Shown: positions 25,541 through 34,752, counted from the stretch's first letter. The stretch is DNA of 64,000 bases from Streptomyces sp. SLBN-31 (GCF_006715395.1 NZ_VFNC01000002.1:1860001-1924000), one strand, 5' to 3'. The notes: generated by a model not told the origin, from the letters alone. A program made the numbers and translations.

Positions 25541-25567
25541 TGTCCGACCGGTCGGACAGTTGTCCGA
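25541..25567. promoter_or_regulatory. Palindrome cluster upstream of tatA
   Basis: TGTCCGACCGGTCGGACA (25541-25558) is a perfect 18-bp palindrome. It overlaps a second inverted pair, TCGGACA-GT-TGTCCGA (25552-25567). TGTCCGA thus occurs three times in 27 bp. It lies 42 bp before the tatA start. It could be an operator for a dimeric regulator, or, in RNA, a hairpin in the leader. Confidence 0.5.
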
Positions 25568-25760
25568 TCGATCGTGCTGGCAGCGATCGTAACGCTCGGG
25601 GGTGAACGTGAGGCAATCCCCGTGCGTACTCCCGTCCGCGGCCCGGGCCTCGTTCTCCGGTCCGCGACCAGCAGCGTACCCGCCAGTGCGGCCCGGGTGA
25701 CAGGCCGAAGTGACCCAAAACGCCTACGGCGCAGGACTCACACCCTTCGCACAGCGCCAC

Positions 25761-25955
25761 TCACAGGGAATCCACAGCGCGTGCGGTGCTCACGGCGGCG
25801 CGCTCCAGGTCCTCCGCGGCCCGGTTGATACGGCGCGCAGAGTCACTGACCTGTCGACCCAGCCGTTGCGCCTCCAGGAACACCCGCACGGCGAACACCC
25901 CGAGCACCGCGAGACCCAGGAAACCCACAGCTACCGCGAACATCGGCCAGAACAT
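25761..25955 (-). CDS. Small single-span membrane protein
   Basis: A 64-residue protein: one transmembrane helix (MFAVAVGFLGLAVLGVFAVR) followed by a charged helix that may form a coiled coil (EAQRLGRQVSDSARRINRAAEDLERA). The ATG at 25953-25955 sits directly before the membrane helix; the longer frame adds 17 unlikely residues. It lies 10 bp after the zinc-ribbon gene and upstream of tatA on the same strand. The form, one span plus amphipathic helix, recalls DUF948- or TatA/TatB-like small proteins. No function is known. Confidence 0.65.
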   Translation of the reverse strand: MFWPMFAVAVGFLGLAVLGVFAVRVFLEAQRLGRQVSDSARRINRAAEDLERAAVSTARAVDSL

Positions 25956-25965
25956 GACGTCGAGC

Positions 25966-26232
25966 CTAGACCTTTCTAGGCGTGTGCAGCCGCAGGGTGC
26001 GCACACCGCCGCCGGTCAGCAGCTCGACGATCCGCTCCCCGGCCGGCTTGCGGACCGAGGCACCGCAGTCGGGGCAGGTGAAGGAGTAGAAGGTGTTGCG
26101 GCTGGTGGCGCCGATGGCGAGCCGCAGGGCGCTCGCGGTGAGCTCGAAGCTGTTCCGGCAGTCCGGGCAGCCCGCCCTGAACATCACCGCCGACACGCTT
26201 CTCATCCCCGCGAAGGCCGCTGCCACCGACAT
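25966..26232 (-). CDS. Small zinc-ribbon protein (FmdB-like)
   Basis: An 88-residue protein with two CPDC knuckles (AGCPDCRNSFEL and FTCPDCGASVRK) about 32 residues apart, forming a zinc ribbon, followed by a basic tail. The zinc-ribbon call is firm; the activity is unknown. The start is uncertain: ATG at 26230-26232 is given, but a TTG at 26263-26265 with GGAG eight bases before it would add 11 residues (LTESSVSGVQG). It follows pafC on the same strand and lies 10 bp before a small membrane gene, so it probably belongs to the pafB-pafC transcript. Confidence 0.72.
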   Translation of the reverse strand: MSVAAAFAGMRSVSAVMFRAGCPDCRNSFELTASALRLAIGATSRNTFYSFTCPDCGASVRKPAGERIVELLTGGGVRTLRLHTPRKV

Positions 26233-26383
26233 CCCCTGCACACCAGACACCGACGACTCGGTCAAAGCTCCTGCTCCCCTTCTCCTGGTCGTTCGCCTCC
26301 GGGGCGCCCGGCCGGTGCCGAAGCGGCAGCCGTGCTCACCCGTCGGACCCGCGCGCCCCCGGACACCGGCGCGTCCGGCGAGC

Positions 26384-27412
26384 TCACTCCCGCCGGTCGT
26401 ACGGCTCCTGGTACGGCAGTCGCCCTTCGTCGTGGACCGCCCCCGCCCCGTCGTACGCCAGCAGCGCCTCGCGGGCCGCCTGGCGGGCACTGTCCGCCAG
26501 GTCGGGCGGCGACACGATCCGGCCGTCGCGCCCGAGCCGCAGGGCCAGGCGTCGCAGCGAGGCCGGATCGGGGGTCCGCAGAGTGATACGCAGCCCGCCG
26601 TGCGCAAGCTCATCCGCGCTGTCGTGCGGGTAGTACTCGGCGACCCAGCGACCGCCCGGACCGACCTCGATGACGACCTCCGGGTCCTCGGCGGCCGGCT
26701 GCACCAGCGCCTCGGAGAGGTCCCGCAGCTCCATCTCGGGCGGCGCGGACGGCTCGTCGAGGATCTTGATCTCGGCGACCCGGTCGAGCCGGAAGGTGCG
26801 GCGCGCCTCGGAGCGGCGGCACCACGCCTCCACATAGGTGTGCCCGACACTGACCAGGCGGATGGGGTCGATCTCCCGCTCGGTGACCTCGTCGCGGGCC
26901 GGCGAGTAGTAGCGGATCCACAGCCGGCGCCGTTCGGAGATGGCCCGGTCGACGTCCGCGAAGACCCCGCCCTCGGACTCGAACGTCACCGACAGGCGGG
27001 AGCTGGCGCCGGCCGCCTCGCCCGCCGCCGTCTCCACCTTGGCGGTGGCCCGCAGCAGCGCCTGCCGGTCGCCCTCGCGCAGGCCGGGCAGCGTGGCCAC
27101 CGCGCGGGCGGCCACCAGCAGCGCGGTCGCCTCGTCGGCGGCCAGCCGCAGCGGCTCGGCGACGTCGTCGGGGTTGTGCCACCAGATGCGCTCGCCGTCG
27201 GTGTCGATGTCGAGCAGGTCGCCGCCCCGGAAGCTGGTGCCGCACATGGGCAGCACGTCGAGGTCGGAGACCAGCTCGTCCTCACTGATGCCGAAGGCGC
27301 GCGCGACGTCCTCCACCCGGGCCCCCGGGCGCTCCTTGAGATACGTCACCAGGGAGAGCATCCGTCGGGTCTGGTCGATGGCGTTCACGGGCCTGACCGG
27401 TTTGCCTGCCAC
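26384..27412 (-). CDS. pafC: PafC, WYL-domain DNA-damage response regulator subunit
   Basis: A 342-residue protein with an N-terminal winged HTH (DQTRRMLSLVTYLKERPG, VARAFGISEDELVSDLDVLP) and a central WYL-type domain (AISERRRLWIRYYSPARDEV, IDPIRLVSVGHTYVEAWCRR). It acts with PafB. In mycobacteria the PafBC heterodimer is a transcription activator of many DNA-damage genes independent of LexA, and it is often cotranscribed with pafA. The GTG at 27410-27412 lies 19 bp after the PafB stop. Located in the conserved paf-tat-helY order. Confidence 0.93.
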   Translation of the reverse strand: MAGKPVRPVNAIDQTRRMLSLVTYLKERPGARVEDVARAFGISEDELVSDLDVLPMCGTSFRGGDLLDIDTDGERIWWHNPDDVAEPLRLAADEATALLVAARAVATLPGLREGDRQALLRATAKVETAAGEAAGASSRLSVTFESEGGVFADVDRAISERRRLWIRYYSPARDEVTEREIDPIRLVSVGHTYVEAWCRRSEARRTFRLDRVAEIKILDEPSAPPEMELRDLSEALVQPAAEDPEVVIEVGPGGRWVAEYYPHDSADELAHGGLRITLRTPDPASLRRLALRLGRDGRIVSPPDLADSARQAAREALLAYDGAGAVHDEGRLPYQEPYDRRE

Positions 27413-27431
27413 TGCTTAGCTCCGCTCCCCC

Positions 27432-28385
27432 TCAGCCCTTGGCCACGGCACGCAGCCGGTCCACCACGTCCGCGCGCAGCTCGGCCGGCTCCAGCACCAC
27501 CACGTCCGGCCCGAACTCCACCAGCCAGGCGTCCAGCCCGTGCCCGTACGGAATCTCCAACTCGTCCCAGCCGTCGCCGAGTTCCCGCACCGAGGTGGCC
27601 TTCGCCCGCAGGGGGTAGCCCGCGCCCGAGCGCAGCCGGATCAGCGCGGAGCGGTCGGCGGTCTCCCCCGCCCAGCTCGCGACCGTCTCACGCACGGTGA
27701 CGACATCGGGGACCTCGGCGGTGAAGCGGCCGCCGCGGCTGCGGACCTTGCCGGTGATACGCGACAGCCTGAACACCCGCTCGGCGCCCCGGTCGCGGTC
27801 GAAACCGGCCAGGTACCAGTGGCCGCGCCAGCACTCCAGCGCCCACGGCTCCACGTGCCGGGGCTCGGGACGGGCGGCGTTGGCCTTGCGGTAGTCGAAG
27901 GCGACGGAACGGCGGTCGCGGCAGGCCAGCATCAGCGGCTCGAACGCGGCCTCGTGCACCGGGATGCGCGGCTCCAGGGCGCCGTGGGCCTCGTACGGGT
28001 CGAAGTCCTCGGGCAGGCCGGCCGCGCGCAGCTTCTGCAGGGCGCCGCTGGCCGCACCGGCGAGCCGGGCCTGCTGCCAGACCTTGGCCGCCAGGCCGAG
28101 TGCGGCGGCCTCCTCGGCGTCGAGGGTGACGGGGGGCAGCCGGTTGCTGTCGCGGCGGGCCAGGTAGCCGACCTCGCCGTCGAGGTTCTCCACCGTCTCG
28201 ATGACCAGGCCGAGTTCGCGCAGATCGTCCTTGTCGCGCTCGAACATCCGGCTGAAGGCGTCCTCCGAGTTGGCCTCCAGATACGCCTCGATGGACTCAC
28301 GCAGCTCGCGCTTGCTGAGCGGCCGCCGCGTCCCGAGCAGACACAGCGCCAGGTTCATCAGCCGCTCGGCCTTGGCAATGGCCAT
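27432..28385 (-). CDS. pafB: PafB, WYL-domain DNA-damage response regulator subunit
   Basis: A 317-residue partner of PafC with the same layout: N-terminal winged HTH (KAERLMNLALCLLGTRRPLS, DAFSRMFERDKDDLRELGL) and a WYL domain (ACRDRRSVAFDYRKANAARP, EPWALECWRGHWYLAGFDRD). PafB and PafC together activate the mitomycin-inducible damage regulon in mycobacteria, and the same role is likely here. The ATG is at 28383-28385. A strong hairpin separates it from the FKBP gene upstream, so pafB-pafC (with the zinc-ribbon and small membrane genes) probably has its own promoter, rather than reading from pafA. Confidence 0.93.
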   Translation of the reverse strand: MAIAKAERLMNLALCLLGTRRPLSKRELRESIEAYLEANSEDAFSRMFERDKDDLRELGLVIETVENLDGEVGYLARRDSNRLPPVTLDAEEAAALGLAAKVWQQARLAGAASGALQKLRAAGLPEDFDPYEAHGALEPRIPVHEAAFEPLMLACRDRRSVAFDYRKANAARPEPRHVEPWALECWRGHWYLAGFDRDRGAERVFRLSRITGKVRSRGGRFTAEVPDVVTVRETVASWAGETADRSALIRLRSGAGYPLRAKATSVRELGDGWDELEIPYGHGLDAWLVEFGPDVVVLEPAELRADVVDRLRAVAKG

Positions 28386-28458
28386 CGACGCCCTTCGCCT
28401 CCCTATGGTCCTTTACGACGATGACCGTACCGCCCCGAAGTGGCGCGGCAAAAGCCGA

Positions 28459-28486
28459 GGGCCCATGCCCGGGCAGGCATGGACCC
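28459..28486 (-). terminator. Hairpin between FKBP gene and pafB
   Basis: The arms CCATGCC and GGCATGG with a 6-nt loop, extended by GGG/CCC after one mismatch. With the hairpin at 28492-28539 it lies in the 185-bp gap after the FKBP gene. Confidence 0.45.
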
Positions 28487-28491
28487 CAGGT

Positions 28492-28539
28492 GATCGGGTC
28501 CGGTCGGTCGCCGCACGACGACCGGACCGTCAACCGATC
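28492..28539 (-). terminator. Strong hairpin after the FKBP gene
   Basis: The arms GGTCCGGTCG and CGACCGGACC form a perfect 10-bp stem with a 12-nt loop, with outer GATCGG/CCGATC pairs. It starts 31 bp after the FKBP stop on the minus strand. It is the likely terminator of the pafA-FKBP unit. Confidence 0.65.
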
Positions 28540-28570
28540 CCTTACGACCGTGATCGAAAGCGTACGACGA

Positions 28571-28942
28571 TCAGACGCCGAGCAGGTCGACGACGAAGAT
28601 CAGCGTCTCGCCCGGCTTGATCGCCGGCGTCGGGCTCTGGTTGCCGTAGGCGAGGTGGGCGGGGATGGTCAGCTGACGACGGCCGCCGACCTTCATGCCC
28701 TGCACACCCTGGTCCCAGCCCTTGATGACGCGGCCGCCACCCAGGGGGAAACGGAACGGAGTACCGCGGTTCCAGCTGGCGTCGAACTCCTCACCGGTGC
28801 TGAAGGCCACGCCCACGTAGTGGACGGTGACGGTCTGGCCCGCCTGCGCAACGGCGCCGTCGCCCTCCCAGATGTCCTTGATCTCGAGGTCCGCCGGGGG
28901 CTCGCCGCCCGGGAAGTCGATCTCGGGCTTCTCGATGCTCAC
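28571..28942 (-). CDS. FKBP-type peptidyl-prolyl isomerase, cytosolic
   Basis: A 123-residue single-domain FKBP. Family signatures are QTVTVHYVGVAFSTGEEFDA, FRFPLGGGRVIKGWDQGVQG and AHLAYGNQ, ending TLIFVVDLLGV. It catalyses cis-trans isomerisation of peptidyl-prolyl bonds and may bind FK506-type macrolides. There is no signal peptide. The GTG at 28940-28942 has AGGAG eight bases before it. It lies directly after a two-domain FKBP lipoprotein gene and shares its strand with pafA. Confidence 0.93.
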   Translation of the reverse strand: MSIEKPEIDFPGGEPPADLEIKDIWEGDGAVAQAGQTVTVHYVGVAFSTGEEFDASWNRGTPFRFPLGGGRVIKGWDQGVQGMKVGGRRQLTIPAHLAYGNQSPTPAIKPGETLIFVVDLLGV

Positions 28943-29000
28943 GTCTTTCAGCTCCTGCTTGTCGGAAAGGCAACAGTCACAGTCTTACACCTCGCGGACG

Positions 29001-30005
29001 CTACATCTTCGCGAGGATGTCGACGGAGAAGACCAGCACGGAGTCCTTCTTGATGCCGCTGTTGGGCGGCGGGTTGTCGCCGTAGCCCAGCTTCGGCGGC
29101 ACAACGATCAGGACGCGGCTGCCGACCTTCTTGCCGGTCAGGCCCTGCGCCCAGCCCTTGACGACCTGCTGCAGCGAGAACGACGTCAGCGCCTTGCGGC
29201 CGTACGTCGAGTCGAACTCCTTGCCGCCGTCCCACAGCACGCCCTTGTACTGCACCAGGACACTGCTGTCGGCCTTGACCTCCTCGCCGTCGCCCTCGAT
29301 GACGTAGTTGGCCACCAGCTTCGTCGGCGCGTCGCCCTTGGGCACATCGATCGAGGGCGCCTTGCCGTCGGTGTTGGTGCCGACCTTGGGCAGGCTCGCG
29401 TCGCTCTGCGCGACGTTCTTGCCCTTCGCCGAGCTCGACGCGTTGAACGTGTTCTGGATGTCGGCGACGAACACCAGCGTGTCGGTGCCCTTGATGCCCG
29501 CCTGCGAGTTGCCCGACGTGCCGTACCCCCAGGTCGGCGGCACGGAGAAGAGGACGCGACTGCCGACCTTCTTGCCCGCCAGCGCATAGCGCCAGCCGTC
29601 GATGATGCTGCCCTGCGCCAGCTGGATCAGCAGCGCCGTCTTGCGGTCGTAGGAGTTGTCGAAGACCTTCGCCGTGTCCCAGATCTGACCCAGGTAGTGG
29701 GCCTGGATGTAGTCGTTCTCCGCGACGGTCTTGCCGCTGCCCGCGATCAGCGTCTTCACCGCGAGCTGCTTCGACGGATCGCCGGTGCCCTTGGCCACGG
29801 TCGGCTTCTCGCCGAACTTCGTGCCCGCGGTGACCGCCGGCAGCGGACCGTCGACGATCTTCGGCGGCGGCGCGGCGGACGTGGCCGAGGCGGAGGGCGA
29901 CGCACTGTCGCTGGCCTTGGCCGAGTCGGACTTGTTGTCGTCGCCGCACGCGGCGAGCGTGGCAAATCCTGCGGGGACGGCGATGAGCAGTGAGCGTCGG
30001 CGCAC
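29001..30005 (-). CDS. FKBP-type isomerase lipoprotein with two FKBP domains
   Basis: A 334-residue exported protein. The N-terminus MRRRSLLIAVPAGFATLAAC ends in a lipobox (TLAAC), followed by an acidic Ser/Ala-rich linker (about 25-55). Two FKBP-type domains follow: domain 1 about 75-190 (YIQAHYLGQIWDTAKVFDNS, PPTWGYG) and domain 2 about 215-334 (VLVQYKGVLWDGGKEFDSTY, PPKLGYGDNPP). It is anchored outside the membrane and probably helps fold secreted proteins. The GTG at 30003-30005 is the start that begins directly with the signal peptide. It lies between pafA and the small FKBP gene. Confidence 0.88.
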   Translation of the reverse strand: MRRRSLLIAVPAGFATLAACGDDNKSDSAKASDSASPSASATSAAPPPKIVDGPLPAVTAGTKFGEKPTVAKGTGDPSKQLAVKTLIAGSGKTVAENDYIQAHYLGQIWDTAKVFDNSYDRKTALLIQLAQGSIIDGWRYALAGKKVGSRVLFSVPPTWGYGTSGNSQAGIKGTDTLVFVADIQNTFNASSSAKGKNVAQSDASLPKVGTNTDGKAPSIDVPKGDAPTKLVANYVIEGDGEEVKADSSVLVQYKGVLWDGGKEFDSTYGRKALTSFSLQQVVKGWAQGLTGKKVGSRVLIVVPPKLGYGDNPPPNSGIKKDSVLVFSVDILAKM

Positions 30006-30141
30006 GGTGGGGGCCTCGTATCGGTCGATCTTGTGGACTGGCGTGCGCGCAACTCTACGGCGTGAGAAGGGCGCCGCACTGAAAACGTACGGCGCCCGCG
30101 TTGCGTTCCGGTCTTTCACCGGAACAGGTTGCTCACATAAC

Positions 30142-31503
30142 TCACATTCCCGCGATCAGCTTCTCCACCCGGTCGTCGACCGACCGGAACGGGTCCTTGC
30201 ACAACACCGTGCGCTGCGCCTGGTCGTTGAGCTTGAGATGGACCCAGTCGACCGTGAAGTCACGGCGCTGTTCCTGGGCCCTGCGGATGAAGTCGCCGCG
30301 CAGCCGGGCCCGAGTGGTCTGCGGGGGAACGGACTTGCCCTCGAAGATCTTCAAGTCGTTGCAGATACGGGCCGCTTGGCCCTTCTTCTCGAGCAGGTAG
30401 TACAGGCCACGACGGCGGTGGATGTCGTGGTAGGCGAGGTCTATCTGCGCGACCCGCGGGTGGGACATGGTCATGTTGTGCTTGGCCCGGTACCGCTCGA
30501 TGAGCTTGTACTTCATCACCCAGTCGATCTCGGTGCCGATGCGGTCGAGGTCCTCGGCCTCGATCGCGTCCAGCGTGCGGCCCCACAGCTCCAGGACCTG
30601 CTCGACGGTGCCGGTGCGGATACCGCGGCGCTCGCAGAAGTCCACGGCCTTCTCGTAGTACTCGCGCTGCACCTCCAGCGCGGAGGCCTCCCGGCCGCTG
30701 GCCAGGCGCACCTTGCGCCGGCCGGTGATGTCGTGGCTGACCTCGCGGATCGCCCGGATCGGGTTCTCCAGGGTCAGGTCGCGCATCACGGTGCCCGCCT
30801 CGATCATGCGCAGCACCAGGTCGGTGGCCCCGACCTTCAGCAGCATGGTCGTCTCGGACATGTTCGAGTCGCCCACGATCACGTGCAGCCGGCGGTAGCG
30901 CTCGGCGTCCGCGTGCGGTTCGTCGCGGGTGTTGATGATGGGCCGGGAGCGGGTCGTCGCCGAGGAGACGCCCTCCCAGATGTGCTCGGCCCGCTGGCTG
31001 ACGCAGTACACCGCACCGCGCGGCGTCTGCAGCACCTTGCCCGCCCCGCACAGGAGCTGGCGGGTGACCAGGAACGGAATGAGGATGTCCGCCAGCCGGG
31101 AGAACTCCCCGTGCCGGGCCACGAGATAGTTCTCGTGGCACCCGTAGGAGTTGCCCGCCGAGTCGGTGTTGTTCTTGAAGAGGTAGACGTCGCCCGCGAT
31201 TCCCTCCTCGTGCAGGCGTCGTTCGGCGTCTACCAGAAGCCCTTCCAGAATGCGCTCGCCGGCCTTGTCGTGGGTGACCAGTTCGGTCACGTTGTCACAT
31301 TCGGGTGTCGCGTATTCCGGATGTGAGCCCACGTCGAGATAGAGGCGGGCGCCGTTTCGCAGAAAGACATTGCTGCTGCGGCCCCATGACACGACACGGC
31401 GGAAGAGGTACCGCGCCACCTCGTCGGGAGACAGGCGGCGCTGTCCCCTGAACGTACATGTGACGCCGTACTCGTTCTCCAGCCCGAAAATGCGGCGGTC
31501 CAT
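30142..31503 (-). CDS. pafA: Pup-protein ligase PafA
   Basis: A 453-residue ligase that joins the C-terminal glutamate of Pup to lysines of target proteins using ATP, marking them for the proteasome. It belongs to the glutamine synthetase/gamma-glutamyl-cysteine ligase-like fold. The N-terminal [16 protein letters not shown] and [20 protein letters not shown] (catalytic Asp57, same number as in mycobacteria) are present, as are the [20 protein letters not shown] and substrate-binding segments. Full length. The ATG lies only 9 bp after the stop of an MFS gene, so the two may be cotranscribed. Dop, its untagging relative, is encoded at 36584-38095. Confidence 0.96.
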   Translation of the reverse strand: MDRRIFGLENEYGVTCTFRGQRRLSPDEVARYLFRRVVSWGRSSNVFLRNGARLYLDVGSHPEYATPECDNVTELVTHDKAGERILEGLLVDAERRLHEEGIAGDVYLFKNNTDSAGNSYGCHENYLVARHGEFSRLADILIPFLVTRQLLCGAGKVLQTPRGAVYCVSQRAEHIWEGVSSATTRSRPIINTRDEPHADAERYRRLHVIVGDSNMSETTMLLKVGATDLVLRMIEAGTVMRDLTLENPIRAIREVSHDITGRRKVRLASGREASALEVQREYYEKAVDFCERRGIRTGTVEQVLELWGRTLDAIEAEDLDRIGTEIDWVMKYKLIERYRAKHNMTMSHPRVAQIDLAYHDIHRRRGLYYLLEKKGQAARICNDLKIFEGKSVPPQTTRARLRGDFIRRAQEQRRDFTVDWVHLKLNDQAQRTVLCKDPFRSVDDRVEKLIAGM

Positions 31504-31512
31504 GACTGAACA

Positions 31513-32772
31513 TTACGCCCGATCCCCTGAGCTGAAACGGGGTTCGACGGCACGGTTTGGATCATTTTCCGAACAAGCCGCAACTACCCGCGCCCCGCCG
31601 GGAGCTGCGAGGACCCGCCCGGTGGCCAGCAGGACCAGCAGCGACACACCCCCCGCCGCACCCGGGACGGCATACCCCCACATGGCCCCGCCCGCCTCGA
31701 CGACCGGACCCGCCAGGCCCGTTCCGACCGACGCCCCGACCGTGAACGTCGTCACGATCCAGGAGAACGCCTCGGTGACCGTCCCCCTCGGCGCATGCCG
31801 GTCCACCAGTACGAACGCGCATGCGATGACCGGCGCCAGGAACAACCCGGCGACCACCGTGAGCAACACCATCGCCACGGCACCCGGCATCAGCATCAGC
31901 GGCAGGTAACACACCGCCAGAAGAGCGACCAGCACCTGCAGTCGCCGCGCCGGCTCCCCCGTCCACCGCCGCGCCCCGTACACCGTCCCGCCGATCAGCG
32001 CCCCCAGCCCGATCGCCGCCATGATCCAGCCGTACACCGCGTCCCCGCCGTGCTCGTCGGCGTACGGCACCGAGGCCACCGTGATCGAACCCAGCGCCAT
32101 GCCGACGAACAGGAACGCCGCCAGCAGCGCCAGCAGCCCCCGCGAGCGCAGCGCGCCGAGCCAGTGCGCCTCACGCGGCGCCGACCGCCACGCGCGCGAA
32201 GGCGGCGACACCACCACCGACAGCGCCCCGAGAACCCCGATCACGTTCACCACGACCAGCGCCGCCCCGGCCGACCACAGCGACACGCACAGCGTCACCA
32301 GCAGCGGCCCGGCGGCGAACATCACCTCCTGCGCCACGGCGTCCATCGCGTACGCCGTGTGCACCTGCTCCTCCCGCCCCAGCACACTCGGCCACAGAGC
32401 CCGCAGACCGCCCTCCAGAGGCGGCGTGAACAGCCCGGCGGCCGCCACGCACGCGTAGGCCGGCGCGAGCGGATCGGTGCCCATGAGGGCGAAGCAGGCC
32501 ATGGCGAGGGCCGAGGCGAGCGCGGCGGGCAACTGGACACGCGGCTGCCCGTGCAGGTCCACCAGCCGCCCGAGCACCGGCTGCCCCACCGCGTTGGCCA
32601 CCCCGTACACCGCCGCCAGCCCACCGGCCAGGCTGTACGTGCCGCCCTCCGCGCGCACGAACAGCACGATCGCGATGGCCGCGGTGGCATTGGGCAGCCG
32701 GCCCACCAACGTGCCCGCCAACAGGCGCGCGGCATGCCGCGCCCTGAGGATCTCCAGGTATCCCGCGGCCAT
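31513..32772 (-). CDS. MFS transporter beside pafA
   Basis: A 419-residue membrane protein with about 12 hydrophobic segments, the major facilitator layout with segments LVGRLPNATAAIAIVLFVRA in TM1 and GQPVLGRLVDLHGQPRVQLP as the loop 2-3 motif. The substrate is unknown; exporters of this form are common beside LacI regulators. The ATG at 32770-32772 has GGAGG seven bases upstream; the longer frame is rejected. It is divergent from a LacI-family gene across an inverted repeat, and its stop is 9 bp from the pafA start. Confidence 0.86.
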   Translation of the reverse strand: MAAGYLEILRARHAARLLAGTLVGRLPNATAAIAIVLFVRAEGGTYSLAGGLAAVYGVANAVGQPVLGRLVDLHGQPRVQLPAALASALAMACFALMGTDPLAPAYACVAAAGLFTPPLEGGLRALWPSVLGREEQVHTAYAMDAVAQEVMFAAGPLLVTLCVSLWSAGAALVVVNVIGVLGALSVVVSPPSRAWRSAPREAHWLGALRSRGLLALLAAFLFVGMALGSITVASVPYADEHGGDAVYGWIMAAIGLGALIGGTVYGARRWTGEPARRLQVLVALLAVCYLPLMLMPGAVAMVLLTVVAGLFLAPVIACAFVLVDRHAPRGTVTEAFSWIVTTFTVGASVGTGLAGPVVEAGGAMWGYAVPGAAGGVSLLVLLATGRVLAAPGGARVVAACSENDPNRAVEPRFSSGDRA

Positions 32773-32789
32773 GCCCCGCCTCCAAGTTT

Positions 32790-32816
32790 TACGTATAACG
32801 TCGTCTCCCATACGTA
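32790..32816. promoter_or_regulatory. Inverted repeat between MFS and LacI-type genes
   Basis: TACGTAT and ATACGTA, exact complements, are separated by 13 bp in the 88-bp gap between the divergent genes. A LacI-family dimer or tetramer could bind here. The arms are short and AT-rich compared with the genome. Confidence 0.5.
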
Positions 32817-32860
32817 CCATGAGCGCTGTTCACCAGTCCACACGAAGGAGCAGGCCGACG

Positions 32861-33877
32861 GTGCCACGAGGCAGCACCCGCCCCACGAGCCGAGACGTCG
32901 CCCAGGCCGCCGGCGTCTCCCAGGCCGCCGTCTCCCTGGTCCTCGGCGACAAATGGCGCGGCCGGGTCTCCGCCGCCACCGCCGAACGCGTACGCGAAGC
33001 CGCCCGCGACCTCGGCTACCGACCCAACCTCGCCGCCCGCAACCTCCGCCTCGGCCGCACCCGCACCGTCCTCCTCGTCGTCCCCGCCCTCACCAACGAG
33101 TTCTTCGCCGGCGTCTACACCGGCGCCGCCCGCATCGCCGCCCGCCACGGCTTCGGCGTCGTCCTCTACCCCTCCCCCGCCGGCATCGGCCCCGCCCGCG
33201 ACCCCTTCGCCTCCGCCCAGGCCGCCCTGGACGGCGTCATCGCCTCCTCCATGGCCGCCGACGCCCTCACCGAGATCCGCGGCGAACAACTCCCCCTGGT
33301 CATGCTCGACAGCGACCCCGACGGCAGCCTCGGCGCCGCCACCGTCAACCTCGACATCACCGACGGCGTCCGCCAGGTCGCCGAACATCTCCTCGCCCAG
33401 GGCCACCGCACCTTCCTGCACCTCGCCGCCGACGTGCCCTCCTGGACCTTCGAGGTACGCGCACGAGAACTCGCCGACCGCCTCGCCACGACCCCCGGCA
33501 CATCCGTGCGCACGGCCCACTCCGCCCTCTCCATCGAGGCCGCACTCACCGCCACCACGACCGCCCTCGCCGAACCGGGCCCCCACCCCACCGCACTCGT
33601 CTGCGACGACGACAAACTCGCGGCCGGCGCCTACAAGGCCATCCGCCGCCTCGGCCTGCGCATCCCCGACGACATCTCCGTCACCGGCCTCGACGACCTC
33701 GCCCTCGCCACCGCCCTCGAACCCGAACTGACCACCGTCCGCCTGGACGCCGAGACCGTCGGCGAACGCGGCATGCAAGCCCTCCTGGCCGTCCTCGACG
33801 GCCACACACCGGACGCGGGCGACATCCCCGTCGAACTGGTCGTACGAGGCTCCACAGCGCCCCCAGGCGCCTCCTGA
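32861..33877 (+). CDS. LacI-family transcription regulator
   Basis: A 338-residue LacI/GalR-type regulator. The N-terminal HTH and hinge helix are typical: TSRDVAQAAGVSQAAVSLVL, then SAATAERVREAARDLGYRPN. A periplasmic-binding-protein-like ligand domain follows, ending with the DDISVTGLDDLALATALEP motif. The GTG at 32861 (GGAG ten bases upstream) gives the normal short N-terminus; an ATG at 32819 would add 14 residues. It probably controls the divergent MFS gene, and possibly pafA behind it. The sugar or other ligand is unknown. Confidence 0.88.
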   Translation: MPRGSTRPTSRDVAQAAGVSQAAVSLVLGDKWRGRVSAATAERVREAARDLGYRPNLAARNLRLGRTRTVLLVVPALTNEFFAGVYTGAARIAARHGFGVVLYPSPAGIGPARDPFASAQAALDGVIASSMAADALTEIRGEQLPLVMLDSDPDGSLGAATVNLDITDGVRQVAEHLLAQGHRTFLHLAADVPSWTFEVRARELADRLATTPGTSVRTAHSALSIEAALTATTTALAEPGPHPTALVCDDDKLAAGAYKAIRRLGLRIPDDISVTGLDDLALATALEPELTTVRLDAETVGERGMQALLAVLDGHTPDAGDIPVELVVRGSTAPPGAS

Positions 33878-33882
33878 ACGCC

Positions 33883-33916
33883 GTGTGCCCCGGCCGCACA
33901 AGCGGCCGGGGCACAC
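33883..33916. terminator. Strong bidirectional terminator between lacI-type gene and prcA
   Basis: The arms GTGTGCCCCGGCCGC and GCGGCCGGGGCACAC form a perfect 15-bp stem with a 4-nt loop. It lies between convergent genes, 5 bp after one stop and 21 bp from the other. Confidence 0.85.
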
Positions 33917-33937
33917 AAAGGACTGAGCAGGACCGGA

Positions 33938-34693
33938 CTACTCCTCGTCCGGACCCTCACCCTCGGTGCTGCTCTCCGCCTCGGTCGACGCCCCGTCGAC
34001 CTCCAGAAGCCGGGCCAGCTGACGGCCCACGATCCGCTTGAACTTACGCGCCTGCGGACGCGTACGGTCCAGCACCGCGACCTCCAGACGCTCCGCGGGA
34101 ATCTCCCGCTGCGTACCGTTCGACTCACGGGACAGAGCCTGCACGGCCAGCTTGAGCCCCTCCGCGAGGGTCATGCCCTCCCGGTGCTGCTGATCCAGAT
34201 AATTGCTGATCAACTCGGCGTTGCCACCCACCGCGACCGAACCGTGCTCGTCCACGATCGAACCGTCGTGCGGCAGCCGGTAGATCTGATCACCCTCCGG
34301 CGTCTCACCCACCTCCGCCACGACCAGCTCCACCTCGTACGGCTTCTCGCCCGCCGAGGAGAAGATCGTGCCCAGCGTCTGCGCGTAGACGTTCGCCAGA
34401 CCGCGCGCGGTCACGTCGGCCCGGTCATAGGTGTAACCACGCAGGTCGGCGTAGCGCACACCACCGATCCGCAGATTCTCGTACTCGTTGTACTTACCGG
34501 CGGCCGCGAAGCCGATCCGGTCGTAGATCTCACTGAACTTGTGCAGCGCACGGGACGGGTTCTCACCGACGAAGACAATGCCGTCGGCGTACTGGAGCAC
34601 GACCAGACTGCGGCCGCGCGCGATGCCCTTGCGGGCGTACTCCGCCCGGTCGGCCATGGCCTGCTGGGGGGAGACATAGAACGGCGTCGACAC
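33938..34693 (-). CDS. prcA: Proteasome alpha subunit PrcA
   Basis: A 251-residue alpha-type subunit of the 20S proteasome. The N-terminal alpha helix region [20 protein letters not shown] gates the entry pore. The core fold follows ([56 protein letters not shown]). The C-terminal tail is acidic (about 235-251). Alpha rings cap the beta rings and dock the Arc ATPase. It starts with GTG. It follows prcB by 59 bp on the same strand and is the last gene of the dop-pup-HNH-prcB-prcA run, ended by a strong hairpin. Confidence 0.96.
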   Translation of the reverse strand: MSTPFYVSPQQAMADRAEYARKGIARGRSLVVLQYADGIVFVGENPSRALHKFSEIYDRIGFAAAGKYNEYENLRIGGVRYADLRGYTYDRADVTARGLANVYAQTLGTIFSSAGEKPYEVELVVAEVGETPEGDQIYRLPHDGSIVDEHGSVAVGGNAELISNYLDQQHREGMTLAEGLKLAVQALSRESNGTQREIPAERLEVAVLDRTRPQARKFKRIVGRQLARLLEVDGASTEAESSTEGEGPDEE

Positions 34694-34752
34694 CGGTTAT
34701 CCGTCCCTTTCTGTCGAGGTCAACTGGATCACCTTGATAAGACCGGCCGCCG

